Source: an uncultured Fretibacterium sp.
GTDB lineage: Bacteria; Synergistota; Synergistia; Synergistales; Aminobacteriaceae
Direction: 5' to 3'
Assembly: GCA_946183145.1 (NCBI GenBank)
Contig: CAMGZM010000009.1
Location: forward strand, 47,898 to 111,897
Length of the DNA: 64,000 nucleotides
The notes under the pieces: model-generated
What the model was told of the DNA's origin: nothing
Seen by the model: the letters and a program-made list of their open reading frames with translations, nothing else
The model's database searches: none
Position numbers and translations under genes: made by a program
Part shown: positions 32,702 through 41,417 of the stretch, in pieces
How positions within the stretch are numbered: the first letter of the stretch is position 1
Layout: every line of letters begins with the position of its first letter

Positions 32702-34675
32702 TTAATTTCTCCCTTCAAGAGTAATCAGAGTGTCATTTTTTGAGCTGTAAGTCTTGAACTTCTCAGAATGATTTTTCACGAACGCTATTATTTCGTTGCG
32801 GCTGGCTTTAATCCCGCGCTTTGATAACAATTCGGCTGCTTTTTCGACGGCCAAAATTTTCATCGGCGATGCTGTGATTAAGCTGCTAAGTGTGTCGGAA
32901 AATAGTTTGTCGTCAAAATATATTTTCGTTTCGGGCTTTGCTTTCGTGTTTGGCTTTGATGAAGGCGGTGTGTATGTTACAGTTGCGGGTGAAAATCTCA
33001 GTGCCTCAGAGTCTACGAGAGCCAGAGTCCTTACGAACGCGTAAATATCGCTTCTTGTTGCGGGGTGAGGTGATGAGGCTGAATATATATTCACGTCGCC
33101 GTTGTCCACGCGGTTGATTAATGCTGTGAGCGCGTACCAGTTTATCCGCGAATCCTCATCGAGAATCACAGAATGCCCGCCATTATCGACAAACTTGCGG
33201 AGATTCTCATTTGCCAGCTTCCATGTCTTTTTGTGGGTCTTGTCCTCCGATATGTAGAAGCATTCACTGCCGGGATATTCATTCATGAATGCCATTCCCG
33301 CTTTAAGTGCCGCGCTTACTGTTGAATGTCCTTTTGCCGTTGTGATGATGAACGCAAATTTTTTCTCACCGTGAAGCCCCTGCAGCTTTATGTATTTCCC
33401 CGGCGTTTTCTGCACTGTGAATCCCTCAAGCGATGACAGCCAGACTTCAAGCGAAAGTATTAGCTGCTCGGCGTTCGGCGGCCATGCGAGCGGCGCGGCC
33501 TGTACTTTCTTGTACTCATCGTAGAACGCTTCTATTATTGTCTTGTCTGTATCATTCTGCTTATTGTCCGAGCTGTTTATGACTCTGTTCGCTATCTCGA
33601 TGACCTGACGGGGCGAATATTCCTGCGTTATGTTCAGCCTTGAGATTAACCAGCCGTAAATCTCTTCTGACTCATTCCCGAATGATGCCTTTATCCTGTC
33701 GCGCAAAAGCTGTTTTGCCTGCTCAACCGTGCATGAATACATCTGCATGTTGTTGCTGCTTATTCTCTGCTCTACAGCCTCATCAAGTACAGGTACAAAT
33801 ATCTGATTCCATATTGCCGCCCTCACAAAGCAAAGAGGGATTATCCCCGGCAAATCATTCATGAGAAGAGCTACAGAATTTCCCCACGCGGTAATCAGCT
33901 TCCTTGCTTCAGGCTCATCCTTCATGTTGTCGAGCTGGTCAAAGCACAGCACTAACGGCACACGCGCATAGCTCAATACATGACCGAGAGACGACAGAAT
34001 ATTAGCCGCGTCCTGTTCACGCTCTGAGGGATTCATTGACTCAGTGCTGCGTGAAGGAAGTCCGAGTCTCAAAGAGTCCTCATCATCGAGTCCATCTCGG
34101 AGCCATTCAAGAATATCGATCTTCATGCCCTCATCTTTTGCCGACATGTACAGCATAATGCACTTGAGGAAATTCCTGCTGAGTTCGGGAATGTCTTTTC
34201 TGATGTACGTGCGCAAGTCTAAATCCTCTGTGCTGTCGAATCCGTCATTATGCCGCCGTTCCCTGTATGTGTTCATGAACTCGCTCATTACTACGTCGAA
34301 CTGTGAACGCCCGTTGCTGTGAGGGAGCTTGAGACTGTTGAAGATCTCGCTGAAAATGTTTTGCGTTACGCTTTTCGGGTTGTGGAATGCTTTTACCGCC
34401 GTGAAGACTGCGAGCTGTGCATTATTCCTCAGCTTGCGTAAAATTCTCGTGAGCATGTGAGTTTTTCCCGAACCCGCCTCGCCTAATATCAATCCCGCAA
34501 GAGGCACTGAAGGCTCAAGGCGTTTCTTCCTGATTAACTGCTCGATTCTGTCGGAGGTCTGACGGTTGAGATTCTGCAGGTCAGGATTCGTATTCACCCA
34601 CGGCAATGGCGACGCAGGAGATGAGAACGGATTATTTTCACGCAGCTTCTTGATGATCGTATTATTGTCTGTCAT
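32702..34675 (-). CDS. AAA+ (ORC/STAND-like) ATPase of unknown role
   Basis: A 657-residue P-loop ATPase. Walker A is GEAGSGKT (65-72) and Walker B is LVLCFDQLDN (241-250). Residues 30-380 look like an ORC/Cdc6-type AAA+ module with a lid (EYSPRQVIEIANRVI). Residues 400-560 resemble a small nuclease-like or sensor fold (KFAFIITTAKG), and the last 70 residues look like a winged helix. No membrane helix. It overlaps the winged-helix gene upstream by 14 nt and precedes the Cas4-like nuclease by 3 nt. That points to a DNA-handling three-gene unit, for defence, DNA uptake or repair, but no known named system was recognised. Confidence 0.8.
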   Translation of the reverse strand: MTDNNTIIKKLRENNPFSSPASPLPWVNTNPDLQNLNRQTSDRIEQLIRKKRLEPSVPLAGLILGEAGSGKTHMLTRILRKLRNNAQLAVFTAVKAFHNPKSVTQNIFSEIFNSLKLPHSNGRSQFDVVMSEFMNTYRERRHNDGFDSTEDLDLRTYIRKDIPELSRNFLKCIMLYMSAKDEGMKIDILEWLRDGLDDEDSLRLGLPSRSTESMNPSEREQDAANILSSLGHVLSYARVPLVLCFDQLDNMKDEPEARKLITAWGNSVALLMNDLPGIIPLCFVRAAIWNQIFVPVLDEAVEQRISSNNMQMYSCTVEQAKQLLRDRIKASFGNESEEIYGWLISRLNITQEYSPRQVIEIANRVINSSDNKQNDTDKTIIEAFYDEYKKVQAAPLAWPPNAEQLILSLEVWLSSLEGFTVQKTPGKYIKLQGLHGEKKFAFIITTAKGHSTVSAALKAGMAFMNEYPGSECFYISEDKTHKKTWKLANENLRKFVDNGGHSVILDEDSRINWYALTALINRVDNGDVNIYSASSPHPATRSDIYAFVRTLALVDSEALRFSPATVTYTPPSSKPNTKAKPETKIYFDDKLFSDTLSSLITASPMKILAVEKAAELLSKRGIKASRNEIIAFVKNHSEKFKTYSSKNDTLITLEGRN

Positions 34676-35375
34676 GCCACGTTACCGATCCCATTCTGAA
34701 ATTGTTTTCGTCTATGTAGCAGTCTGAAACCTCATCAGGAGTCATCAATGACGCATCGCCCGTATGAAGCTGTATTACTCTCCTGTTGCGCAAGTCCCGA
34801 ATCATTCCGTCAAAAACTTCACGGGGCCAGCCGAGTCGCCTCCGCAAATCGCATATCCTCACGAAAATTCTTCCCCGGTCAAGCTCATCAAATGCAGCCT
34901 TGAATCTTTCCTGCGTATATTCTCCCGAATCATTCACATCATGTGCGTTATTAGCTTTTCTCACATTCGGGGCGCGGTAAATTTTCGGCTTCATGTCATC
35001 GGACAGCTTGATGATGACTCGTCCTTCCTCTACGAGTCCGTTGATGATTGCGACAAATTCGGATTTCGTGAAAGGAAGACTCTGTATCATTTTCGGGTCA
35101 AACGCTTTCTTCTCCGACAAAATATCAAGCACAAACTCTGAAGGATCAAACGGCACGAGAATATACACACTCCTTCCCTTGCTGCTGAAAATGAATCTCC
35201 CTTCCGCTGATTTCTCTATCTTGCGGATTATGATTTTCCCGCTGTCGCTCTTCTTGATTCCTAACGCGCGTTTATCGTCAGCACTCATTGAGGACACGAG
35301 TCCTTTTACTGTCATGAAGCCTCTGTGTTTCTCAAGAATGCCCTGAATCGAATCAGCAATATTTTTCACCGGCAT
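34662..35375 (-). CDS. Winged-helix protein preceding the AAA+ ATPase
   Basis: A 237-residue soluble protein with two or three predicted winged-helix-like segments: one near 1-70 (ILEKHRGFMTVKGLVSSM), one near 78-125 (FTKSEFVAIINGLVEEGRV), and one near 155-215 (VRICDLRRRLGWPREVFDG). It is likely a DNA-binding or scaffolding partner of the ATPase, whose start it overlaps. A promoter candidate (35415-35443) lies about 40 nt upstream. No nuclease or enzymatic motif was recognised. Confidence 0.7.
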   Translation of the reverse strand: MPVKNIADSIQGILEKHRGFMTVKGLVSSMSADDKRALGIKKSDSGKIIIRKIEKSAEGRFIFSSKGRSVYILVPFDPSEFVLDILSEKKAFDPKMIQSLPFTKSEFVAIINGLVEEGRVIIKLSDDMKPKIYRAPNVRKANNAHDVNDSGEYTQERFKAAFDELDRGRIFVRICDLRRRLGWPREVFDGMIRDLRNRRVIQLHTGDASLMTPDEVSDCYIDENNFRMGSVTWHDRQ

Positions 35376-35414
35376 GGCAGAATTTTCACCCCTTGAAATT
35401 TATGGAATATGTTA

Positions 35415-35443
35415 ATTTTAGCGCAGTGTTATCATATTCACAA
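35415..35443 (-). promoter_or_regulatory. Candidate promoter of the winged-helix/ATPase/nuclease/pilin operon
   Basis: On the minus strand TTGTGA and TAAAAT are 17 nt apart. It sits in the divergent gap with rsmH and abuts the rsmH ribosome site. Confidence 0.45.
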
Positions 35444-35459
35444 AAAAGGTGATGTAATA

Positions 35460-36338
35460 TTGACTCATCATGAACCTGTAATGCTTACGGAAGTATTATC
35501 ACTCATCGAATCACATTCGCACGGAAAAATTCTTGACGGCACATTAGGACTCGGCGGATACTCTCATGCGATGCTCGAACGATTCCCGTCAGCAAAAATT
35601 TCAGGCGTTGACAGAGACCCCGAAGCCGTAAAAATCTCCTGTGAAAGACTCAAAATTTACGGTGAAAGATTTTCGGCCATGTGCAAAAATTTCGGGAAAA
35701 TTTCAGAAGTTGAAGAGCTGAAAAATTTTGACGTTCTTGTCTTTGACTTGGGAGTCTCTAACATGCAGATTACTATTCCTGAACGAGGATTTTCATTCAA
35801 CATTGACGGCCCGTTAGACATGCGGATGAATCCGAATGACTCGACTCCAACAGCGGCGGAAATTCTGCGCGACTCCGATTCGCAGACTCTCACAGAAATT
35901 TTCAGACTCTACGGTGAAGAACGTTACGCGAAACTAATCGCATCAGCCGTAAAACGATCGCACAATCCCATCAACACAACTTCAGAACTTGTTGCAGTTA
36001 TCCGTGATGCCCTTCCTCAGCCCGTTCAAAGGAAAATGGGAACTCATCCAGCACGGAGAATCTTTCAGGCTCTCAGAATATACGTCAACCATGAAACAGA
36101 AGAGCTTGAATCCCTTTTGAGAGCCATTCATGACAATTCCGAATCGAGTCTTGTGATTTTCGTGTCGTATCATTCACTTGAAGACAGGCTGATAAAACAC
36201 ACGTTCAGAGAATGGCACAATGAAGGCAGAGGAAGAATATTAACACGTCATCCCCTCACGCCCTCACAGGAAGAAATTGAACGCAACTACAAGGCAAGAA
36301 GCGCAAAGTTAAGGGCAATTTTCCTTACTGTTGACTAG
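35460..36338 (+). CDS. rsmH: 16S rRNA (cytosine1402-N4)-methyltransferase RsmH (MraW)
   Basis: A 292-residue SAM-dependent methyltransferase, first gene of this half of the division cluster. Visible: HHEPVML at the N-terminus, the SAM loop DGTLGLGGYSHAML, GVDRDPEA, FDLGVSNMQI and RGFSFNIDGPLDMRMN, plus ARRIFQALRIYVNHE and VSYHSLEDRLIKH. The TTG at 35460 is chosen because AAGGTGAT lies 6-8 nt upstream and the protein then begins right at the conserved HHEPVM; the longer frame to 35409 adds poorly conserved residues. It methylates the decoding site of 16S rRNA. Confidence 0.95.
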   Translation: MTHHEPVMLTEVLSLIESHSHGKILDGTLGLGGYSHAMLERFPSAKISGVDRDPEAVKISCERLKIYGERFSAMCKNFGKISEVEELKNFDVLVFDLGVSNMQITIPERGFSFNIDGPLDMRMNPNDSTPTAAEILRDSDSQTLTEIFRLYGEERYAKLIASAVKRSHNPINTTSELVAVIRDALPQPVQRKMGTHPARRIFQALRIYVNHETEELESLLRAIHDNSESSLVIFVSYHSLEDRLIKHTFREWHNEGRGRILTRHPLTPSQEEIERNYKARSAKLRAIFLTVD

Positions 36339-36352
36339 GTATTTTTAGCAGA

Positions 36353-36381
36353 TTGTGTTATTATTCATTCACTAATAAAAT
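36353..36381 (+). promoter_or_regulatory. Candidate promoter before ftsL
   Basis: TTGTGT and TAAAAT are 17 nt apart, about 45 nt upstream of the ftsL start. Confidence 0.4.
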
Positions 36382-36425
36382 TTCACACATAAAATTTTCA
36401 GAAAGGAAAACGGGGGCGAAGGAGA

Positions 36426-36803
36426 GTGCGCAAAGATAATGCAAAGAGGCTGAAGATAACCCTGAATTTTGTAATTTGTCTTGGTGTCGTAATAAGCCTT
36501 GTGATTGGACTCGGTATTCTCAGATTTCACGCGGCGAGATTAGCCTACTATTTAGAGTCAGTGAACCAGTCCATACAGAAATATTCAGATGAAGAAGTTG
36601 TGCTGCGTCAGGAACTCTCAGCACTGGTTGCGCCCATAAGGATATATTCATACTGCAAAGAGAGTCTTGGGATGCAGAAAGTTGTGAAGGCAGAAACACT
36701 CCCCGTGCGAACGAAGACAAGCACATATTCAGCCTCAAAACAGGAAACACCTTCCGCGCTTCAGGGGTGGAGATCTGGACTTGCGTGGCTTCTGGGAAGA
36801 TAG
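36426..36803 (+). CDS. ftsL: FtsL-like cell division protein
   Basis: A 125-residue bitopic protein located between rsmH and ftsI, where ftsL is found. It has a basic cytoplasmic start, a membrane helix (about 11-33), a coiled-coil stretch (about 38-65) and a PIRIYSYCKESLGMQK segment that fits the FtsL end, in which a conserved LGM follows the coil. The tail is Ser/Thr-rich. The start is a GTG with a G-rich site about 9 nt upstream. The call rests on position, size and topology. Confidence 0.8.
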   Translation: MRKDNAKRLKITLNFVICLGVVISLVIGLGILRFHAARLAYYLESVNQSIQKYSDEEVVLRQELSALVAPIRIYSYCKESLGMQKVVKAETLPVRTKTSTYSASKQETPSALQGWRSGLAWLLGR

Positions 36804-36815
36804 GAAGATGAGAGA

Positions 36816-38495
36816 ATGCCGAAATCACAACAACAGAGAGCGGGGAATCCCTGGATACTTTTCGTAATATTCTTCGCCGTAATAGGCTGCACTCTCACAG
36901 CGCGACATTGTTACCCCGATTCACGAATCGTACAGCAGTCGCAGCATCAATACTGGCGGAGAGTCCCGCTCAGGTCAACACGAGGAATCATTCAGGACAT
37001 CAAAGGGAACGCACTCGTAATCTCCGAAACACTACCATCATTCGCAGTAGACCCGTCAATGATAAAATCACCTGACCTTGAAGAGTTAGCGCAGGTAGTA
37101 TCGCCTGATCTCATGATGAAAATCACGGGCGCAATGGGAACAAAATCGCGCTTCATGTGGATGAATCACAAGCTCGAAGGCAGCGAGGCCGCAAAGTTCA
37201 AAGAGCTGATGAAAAAAGTGAAGGCAGTCCGCGAAATTGATGAGCCTTACAGGAAGTACACGAATCAAAATTTGATGTCTCACGTTTTGGGCTTCTGCGA
37301 CAATGAAAACAAAGGGCAGGCAGGAATCGAACAGCAATGGGACAACACGCTCTACAATCCTCCCGGGCAGAAAATAGTTGTGCGCCGTCAGAACAGCCAG
37401 GCCGCCACAATCATGGAGACCGAGCCGGAAAGAAGAGCCGTAACGCCTGTAGTAACACTCACTCTTGACAGCCGTATACAGTACGTTGTAGAGAAGCATT
37501 TGTTCAGGACAGCAGAGCACGAAAAAGCAAAATGGGCGGTCGCTCTGTGCATGAATCCGAACACGGGCGAAATTCTCGCAATGGCAAGCTACCCTACATA
37601 TGACCCGTCAAACCGCAAAAGCCTCACATTAGAGTCCCTCTCAAACGCCGCAATAAGCAGAGCATATGAACCCGGCTCAACCTTCAAGCCAATATACATG
37701 GCAATAGCACTCGAAAGGGATTGGGTGAAGAAAGACGAGATGTTTTTCTGCCCTGCAAGGCTCAAAGTTGCAGACGGCTTCATTAGGGAGTCTGATGCAA
37801 GAGTCGCGCTCGGCCATGTTGACACAGCACAGCTCCTCATAAAGTCGTCAAATGTCGGAATGGCGCAAATCGGGATTCGTTCTGACAGGCTGAAAACTTA
37901 CGAGAGTCTTCAGGCTTTGGGCTTCGGGCGTGAAACTGACATAGAATTACCCGGAGTCGCAAAAGGAATCCTACCTTACCCGGAGAACTGGCGCGGAATT
38001 ACTCCGGCGAATATCGCTATCGGGCAGGGACTCGCGGTTACTCCTCTTCAGCTTGTTACGGCGATGGCGGCTGTCGTAAACGGCGGGCGGTTGATGAGTC
38101 CGTATATCGTGAAAAGCGCGGTTAATTCGCTGGGTGAAACTGTCTACAAGGGTGAGCCTAAAGTCATGCGCGAGGTTATGACTCCTGAGACAGCGTTATG
38201 GATTCGTGAGGCAATGAGGCGGGTTATCACAGAAGGCACAGGAAGAAGAGCAGCCACAACGATAACAGATGTAGCGGGCAAAACAGGAACGGCACAAGTT
38301 GCGGGCAAGGGCGGATATGCTCCGGGGAAATATGTCGCGTCATTCATTGGGTTCTGGCCGTATGAAGAGCCGAAATATCTCATGCTTATTGCGATCGGCG
38401 AGCCGTCTAACGGAAGGTATTACGGCGGTGATTTGGCCGCTCCCGTCTTCAAGTCTATCGTTGAGGAAATGTCAGAGCTTGAATATTTCTCATGA
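36816..38495 (+). CDS. ftsI: Penicillin-binding protein FtsI (PBP3), septal transpeptidase
   Basis: A 559-residue class B penicillin-binding protein: N-terminal membrane helix (about 12-30), a pedestal domain (PLRSTRGIIQDIKGN), then the transpeptidase. The active-site motifs are complete: SxxK at 288-291 (EPGSTFKP), SSN at 344-346, and KTG at 489-491 (AGKTGTAQ). It cross-links peptidoglycan at the septum. It overlaps the start of the following acetyltransferase remnant by 4 nt (ATGA), so that remnant is still translationally coupled. Confidence 0.95.
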   Translation: MPKSQQQRAGNPWILFVIFFAVIGCTLTARHCYPDSRIVQQSQHQYWRRVPLRSTRGIIQDIKGNALVISETLPSFAVDPSMIKSPDLEELAQVVSPDLMMKITGAMGTKSRFMWMNHKLEGSEAAKFKELMKKVKAVREIDEPYRKYTNQNLMSHVLGFCDNENKGQAGIEQQWDNTLYNPPGQKIVVRRQNSQAATIMETEPERRAVTPVVTLTLDSRIQYVVEKHLFRTAEHEKAKWAVALCMNPNTGEILAMASYPTYDPSNRKSLTLESLSNAAISRAYEPGSTFKPIYMAIALERDWVKKDEMFFCPARLKVADGFIRESDARVALGHVDTAQLLIKSSNVGMAQIGIRSDRLKTYESLQALGFGRETDIELPGVAKGILPYPENWRGITPANIAIGQGLAVTPLQLVTAMAAVVNGGRLMSPYIVKSAVNSLGETVYKGEPKVMREVMTPETALWIREAMRRVITEGTGRRAATTITDVAGKTGTAQVAGKGGYAPGKYVASFIGFWPYEEPKYLMLIAIGEPSNGRYYGGDLAAPVFKSIVEEMSELEYFS

Positions 38496-38860
38496 TACGG
38501 GAAATACGAACGGAAGAAATTTGCCTGCTGAATGACTTTCTTTATGACGCGATATTCATTCCTGAAGGAGAAATCCCCCCGGACAAATCCATAATCAACA
38601 AGCCCGAATTACGGCTGTACGTTGAGAATTTCGGAAGCAGTGATAATGACAAGTGCCTTGTTGCTGAATGTAACGGGAAAATTGTCGGTGCTGTGTGGTG
38701 CAGAATAATGAACGATTACGGCCATGTTGATGACGGGACTCCCTCGCTCGCATTGTCAGTGAAGAAAGAATACAGGCATCAGGGAATCGGCACAAAATTT
38801 TTTCTGAGAATGACAGCGAATATATTATGCTGAGGAAATTTTGAGGCTCTCAGTTTTTGC
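38492..38860 (+). pseudogene. GNAT acetyltransferase gene with internal deletion
   Basis: The frame from 38492 to 38833 (113 aa) matches a GNAT N-acetyltransferase up to acetyl-CoA motif A (LALSVKKEYRHQGIGTK) and then ends abruptly. In another frame, the next bases (from about 38802) encode ENDSEYIMLRKF and a stop, which looks like the usual C-terminus of the same family. About 40 codons of the middle (motif B) seem to be missing, with a frame change at the joint. The usual family length is about 160. It is probably inactive. The true end of the remnant is near 38860 or earlier. Confidence 0.65.
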
Positions 38861-39138
38861 GGTTCGGATTTTCGGGGAACCAGCCTTTTTTGACTCTCTT
38901 TGTCTGCTCTTTAAGCTCACGTATGCACCACAACAGCACAAAGCTCAATATTCCGAATATCCCCGAAATTATTTCACTCTCAACCATCAATGAAATTATT
39001 GCGCTGATGATTCCCGTTACGAGGAACAAAGGCCAGATCTTTTCCGAAAAATAATACTCGCACTTCACAACAACAAGGATGAAATATCCCCGTAATCAAA
39101 AACGCAAAGCACCCTATAATTATTCCTGAAAAATTCAT
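38850..39138 (-). pseudogene. DUF4491 membrane protein gene, interrupted by a one-base frameshift
   Basis: From the ATG at 39138 (AGGAG 10 nt upstream) the protein begins MNFSGIIIGCFAFLITGIFHP, as in DUF4491 proteins, but continues as CCCEVRV in a wrong frame. The correct continuation, VVVKCEYYFSEKIW to KKGWFPENPNRKN, lies in the next frame and ends at 38850. Deleting one base in the CCTTGTT at about 39074-39078 (minus strand) restores a full ~95-residue, three-helix protein. So this is either a recent frameshift, a sequencing error or programmed slippage. The family has no known function. Confidence 0.8.
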
Positions 39139-39152
39139 TTCCGAATCACTCC

Positions 39153-39857
39153 TCAGATTTTCAGCTTCCTCAACGCAAGATACATGTAATGACCAATGCA
39201 CGCAAACAGAATCATTACAGCTACATAATCACCAATGAAAAACATAAACGGCTCGTCAAAGTCAAAGAACACAAACGCAGATTTTAACGTCATATACTCC
39301 CAAATATTGCGCCGAATGAACGCATACACTCCCCATATCATGAACGCTACAGCTATAATGTGAGGGAGAATCTTTCCGGGCTTGAATCTCTTGAACATCA
39401 TCGCGCTGAATATGTGCCAGTTGAGTCCGACATGAAAACTCATAATCACGTAGCCTGCAAATGACGCGGCTATATGCGCCGAACGTGCGAACGACATTAA
39501 CCCGTCAGCAAACTGAAACTCATCGAACATTCTCGACATGACTAGCCCGCTTAACGCCAGCAATATCACATCAGCAATCAGCAGAATGTTCACCAGAGTC
39601 AAAATTACCCGCGTAATGCTGTAGCGTCCTGTGAAAAGAGTCTTGAGCCACCATCTGTTCAGCCACAAGTGAATGAAGAAAAGCACAATGAGAGCAGAGC
39701 CTAAAATTTCGTGAATGACTGAGCCGTATTCATAGCCGTCAAACGTAAAAGGCAAAAACTTTCCGAGAGTCTCAGAGATCGCCGGGCCTATCATTTCGTA
39801 GGACATCGAAAGCAAAAGCAATATCGTCATCAAAATATCTACAAGAGGTCTTAGCAT
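39153..39857 (-). CDS. DUF4405-like polytopic membrane protein (putative cytochrome b-type)
   Basis: A 234-residue protein with about six membrane helices from the ATG at 39857 (GGTGA about 9 nt upstream). Paired histidines lie in helices: VIHEILGSALIVLFFIH and AHIAASFAGYVIMSFH, and another in LFACIGHYMY. This looks like the DUF4405/cytochrome b561-like pattern, in which such pairs bind heme and the protein passes electrons across the membrane. No redox partner gene is adjacent. It and the DUF4491 gene lie on the minus strand within the division cluster. Confidence 0.7.
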   Translation of the reverse strand: MLRPLVDILMTILLLLSMSYEMIGPAISETLGKFLPFTFDGYEYGSVIHEILGSALIVLFFIHLWLNRWWLKTLFTGRYSITRVILTLVNILLIADVILLALSGLVMSRMFDEFQFADGLMSFARSAHIAASFAGYVIMSFHVGLNWHIFSAMMFKRFKPGKILPHIIAVAFMIWGVYAFIRRNIWEYMTLKSAFVFFDFDEPFMFFIGDYVAVMILFACIGHYMYLALRKLKI

Positions 39858-39888
39858 TTTATTTTTCACCACGCAGGAATTTTTGTAC

Positions 39889-39902
39889 AATATAATTATA
39901 TT
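39889..39902. promoter_or_regulatory. Perfect AT palindrome with -10-like boxes on both strands
   Basis: AATATAATTATATT reads the same on both strands and contains TATAAT in each direction, between the divergent DUF4405-like gene and murE. The -35 regions are weak. Confidence 0.35.
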
Positions 39903-39937
39903 TCAAAATTTTTCAGGCTGAAGGGCAGGTTTATATA

Positions 39938-41416
39938 TTGAGCGTAAATTTTAGGGATGTCCTGAACTTTATACGGGCAAAAGGTGAGAATCCAGAAATC
40001 CGCGTGAAGTCTCAGGACAATTTTGACGTGAAAATTTCAGAAGTCATTTCAGACAGCAGGAACGTTACAGCAGGGACTCTCTTTGCGTGCATAAAGGGTG
40101 AAATTTCTGACGGTCATAAGTTCGTGAGCATGGCCGAGTCTAACGGTGCGTGCGCGTTATTGTGTGAGCATGAAGTTGACTCATCACTGCCGCAAATCAT
40201 CGTGAAGCGAGTGCGGGATCATCTCGGCGAAATTTCGTCATTGGTCTACGATAACCCGTCAGCAAAATTATTGATGGTCGGCATCACAGGCACAAATGGA
40301 AAAACCACAACGAGCTACATAACACGCTCCATACTTCAGGCCGCCGGAATACGCACGGGGCTTCTTGGGACGATAATAGAGTCGGACGGAGTTACGGACA
40401 AAGAAGCAGACAGAACGACTCCCGAAAGCTGTATCGTTCAGCGTCAATTGTCGCACATGGTGAAGAATCACTGCGGGGCTTGCGTCATGGAAACTTCATC
40501 GCACGGGCTTTACTTGGGAAGGCTCAAAGGCGCGCTGTATGATGTTCCTGTTTTCACGAATTTGTACCCGGAGCATTTAGACTTTCACAAGGACATGGAG
40601 AATTATTTTGCCGCGAAAAAATTACTGTTCACGGATTACACAAAGGAAAATTTCTGCGGTGCTGTGAATTATGATGACAGTTACGGCAGGAGACTCGCTG
40701 AAGAGTTTAGCGGCCATGTTCGGGGATTCGGCTTCACAGATGGAGCGTCATCACGGGTCATTGAGGCACGTACGAGCATTAACGGGACGGATATTGTGAT
40801 TGACGCTGAGGGATTCGAGAGATTGAGTCTTCATACGCCGCTTGTCGGAGATTTCAACATCATGAATACTCTTTGCGCTGTTACGGCCATGCGGGGAAGA
40901 GTTGACGATGATGCAATTGTTCAGGGAGTCGCGAATGTTCCTCAAGTACCCGGAAGACTCGAACGTATTGACCTCCCTAACGGTGCGTGCGTATTTGTCG
41001 ATTTCGCTCATACACCGTCAGCATTAAGGAGCGTATTGGGAGTCATTCGCAAACTTTCAGGCAACGACAGACGGATTATCTCAATGTTCGGACATGGCGG
41101 AGGACGTTACCAGAAGAACAGACCCGAATTAGGCCGTGCAGCGTCAGAATTTGCCGATGAAGTTTTCATCACGTCAGACAACGCCCGCGAGGAAGATCCC
41201 TACGAGATAGCATACTCAATCGCAGAAGGAGTCCGCAAGCCTTACCGAGTCAACACAGACAGGCCCGAAGCCGTGAATATCGCCCTCGACAGTCTGAAGC
41301 CCGGGGATATTCTCGTCATAACAGGAAAAGGCCCTGAGAGATTCATAACCATCAAGGACAATAAAATACCCTTTAATGACGCAGAAGCCGTTAAAGCATG
41401 GAGGGACTCACACTAA
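39938..41416 (+). CDS. murE: UDP-MurNAc-tripeptide synthetase MurE
   Basis: A 492-residue Mur ligase that adds the third amino acid of the stem peptide. Visible: P-loop GITGTNGKTTTS, TTPESCIVQRQL, METSSHGLYLGRL, NLYPEHLDFHKDM (Glu where Asp is usual in DHLD), and VDFAHTPSALRSVL. The specificity loop reads SDNAREEDP; its Arg is shared with the DNPR motif of meso-diaminopimelate enzymes, but Ala replaces Pro, so the amino acid is not certain. The start is a TTG with an AGG-containing site. It is 1 nt before murF. Confidence 0.94.
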   Translation: MSVNFRDVLNFIRAKGENPEIRVKSQDNFDVKISEVISDSRNVTAGTLFACIKGEISDGHKFVSMAESNGACALLCEHEVDSSLPQIIVKRVRDHLGEISSLVYDNPSAKLLMVGITGTNGKTTTSYITRSILQAAGIRTGLLGTIIESDGVTDKEADRTTPESCIVQRQLSHMVKNHCGACVMETSSHGLYLGRLKGALYDVPVFTNLYPEHLDFHKDMENYFAAKKLLFTDYTKENFCGAVNYDDSYGRRLAEEFSGHVRGFGFTDGASSRVIEARTSINGTDIVIDAEGFERLSLHTPLVGDFNIMNTLCAVTAMRGRVDDDAIVQGVANVPQVPGRLERIDLPNGACVFVDFAHTPSALRSVLGVIRKLSGNDRRIISMFGHGGGRYQKNRPELGRAASEFADEVFITSDNAREEDPYEIAYSIAEGVRKPYRVNTDRPEAVNIALDSLKPGDILVITGKGPERFITIKDNKIPFNDAEAVKAWRDSH

Positions 41417-41417
41417 C

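Noticed and set aside
32702..35375. Assignment of the ATPase/winged-helix/nuclease genes to BREX or another named defence system
   Set aside because: No methyltransferase, PglZ or other hallmark gene is present, so the link could not be supported.
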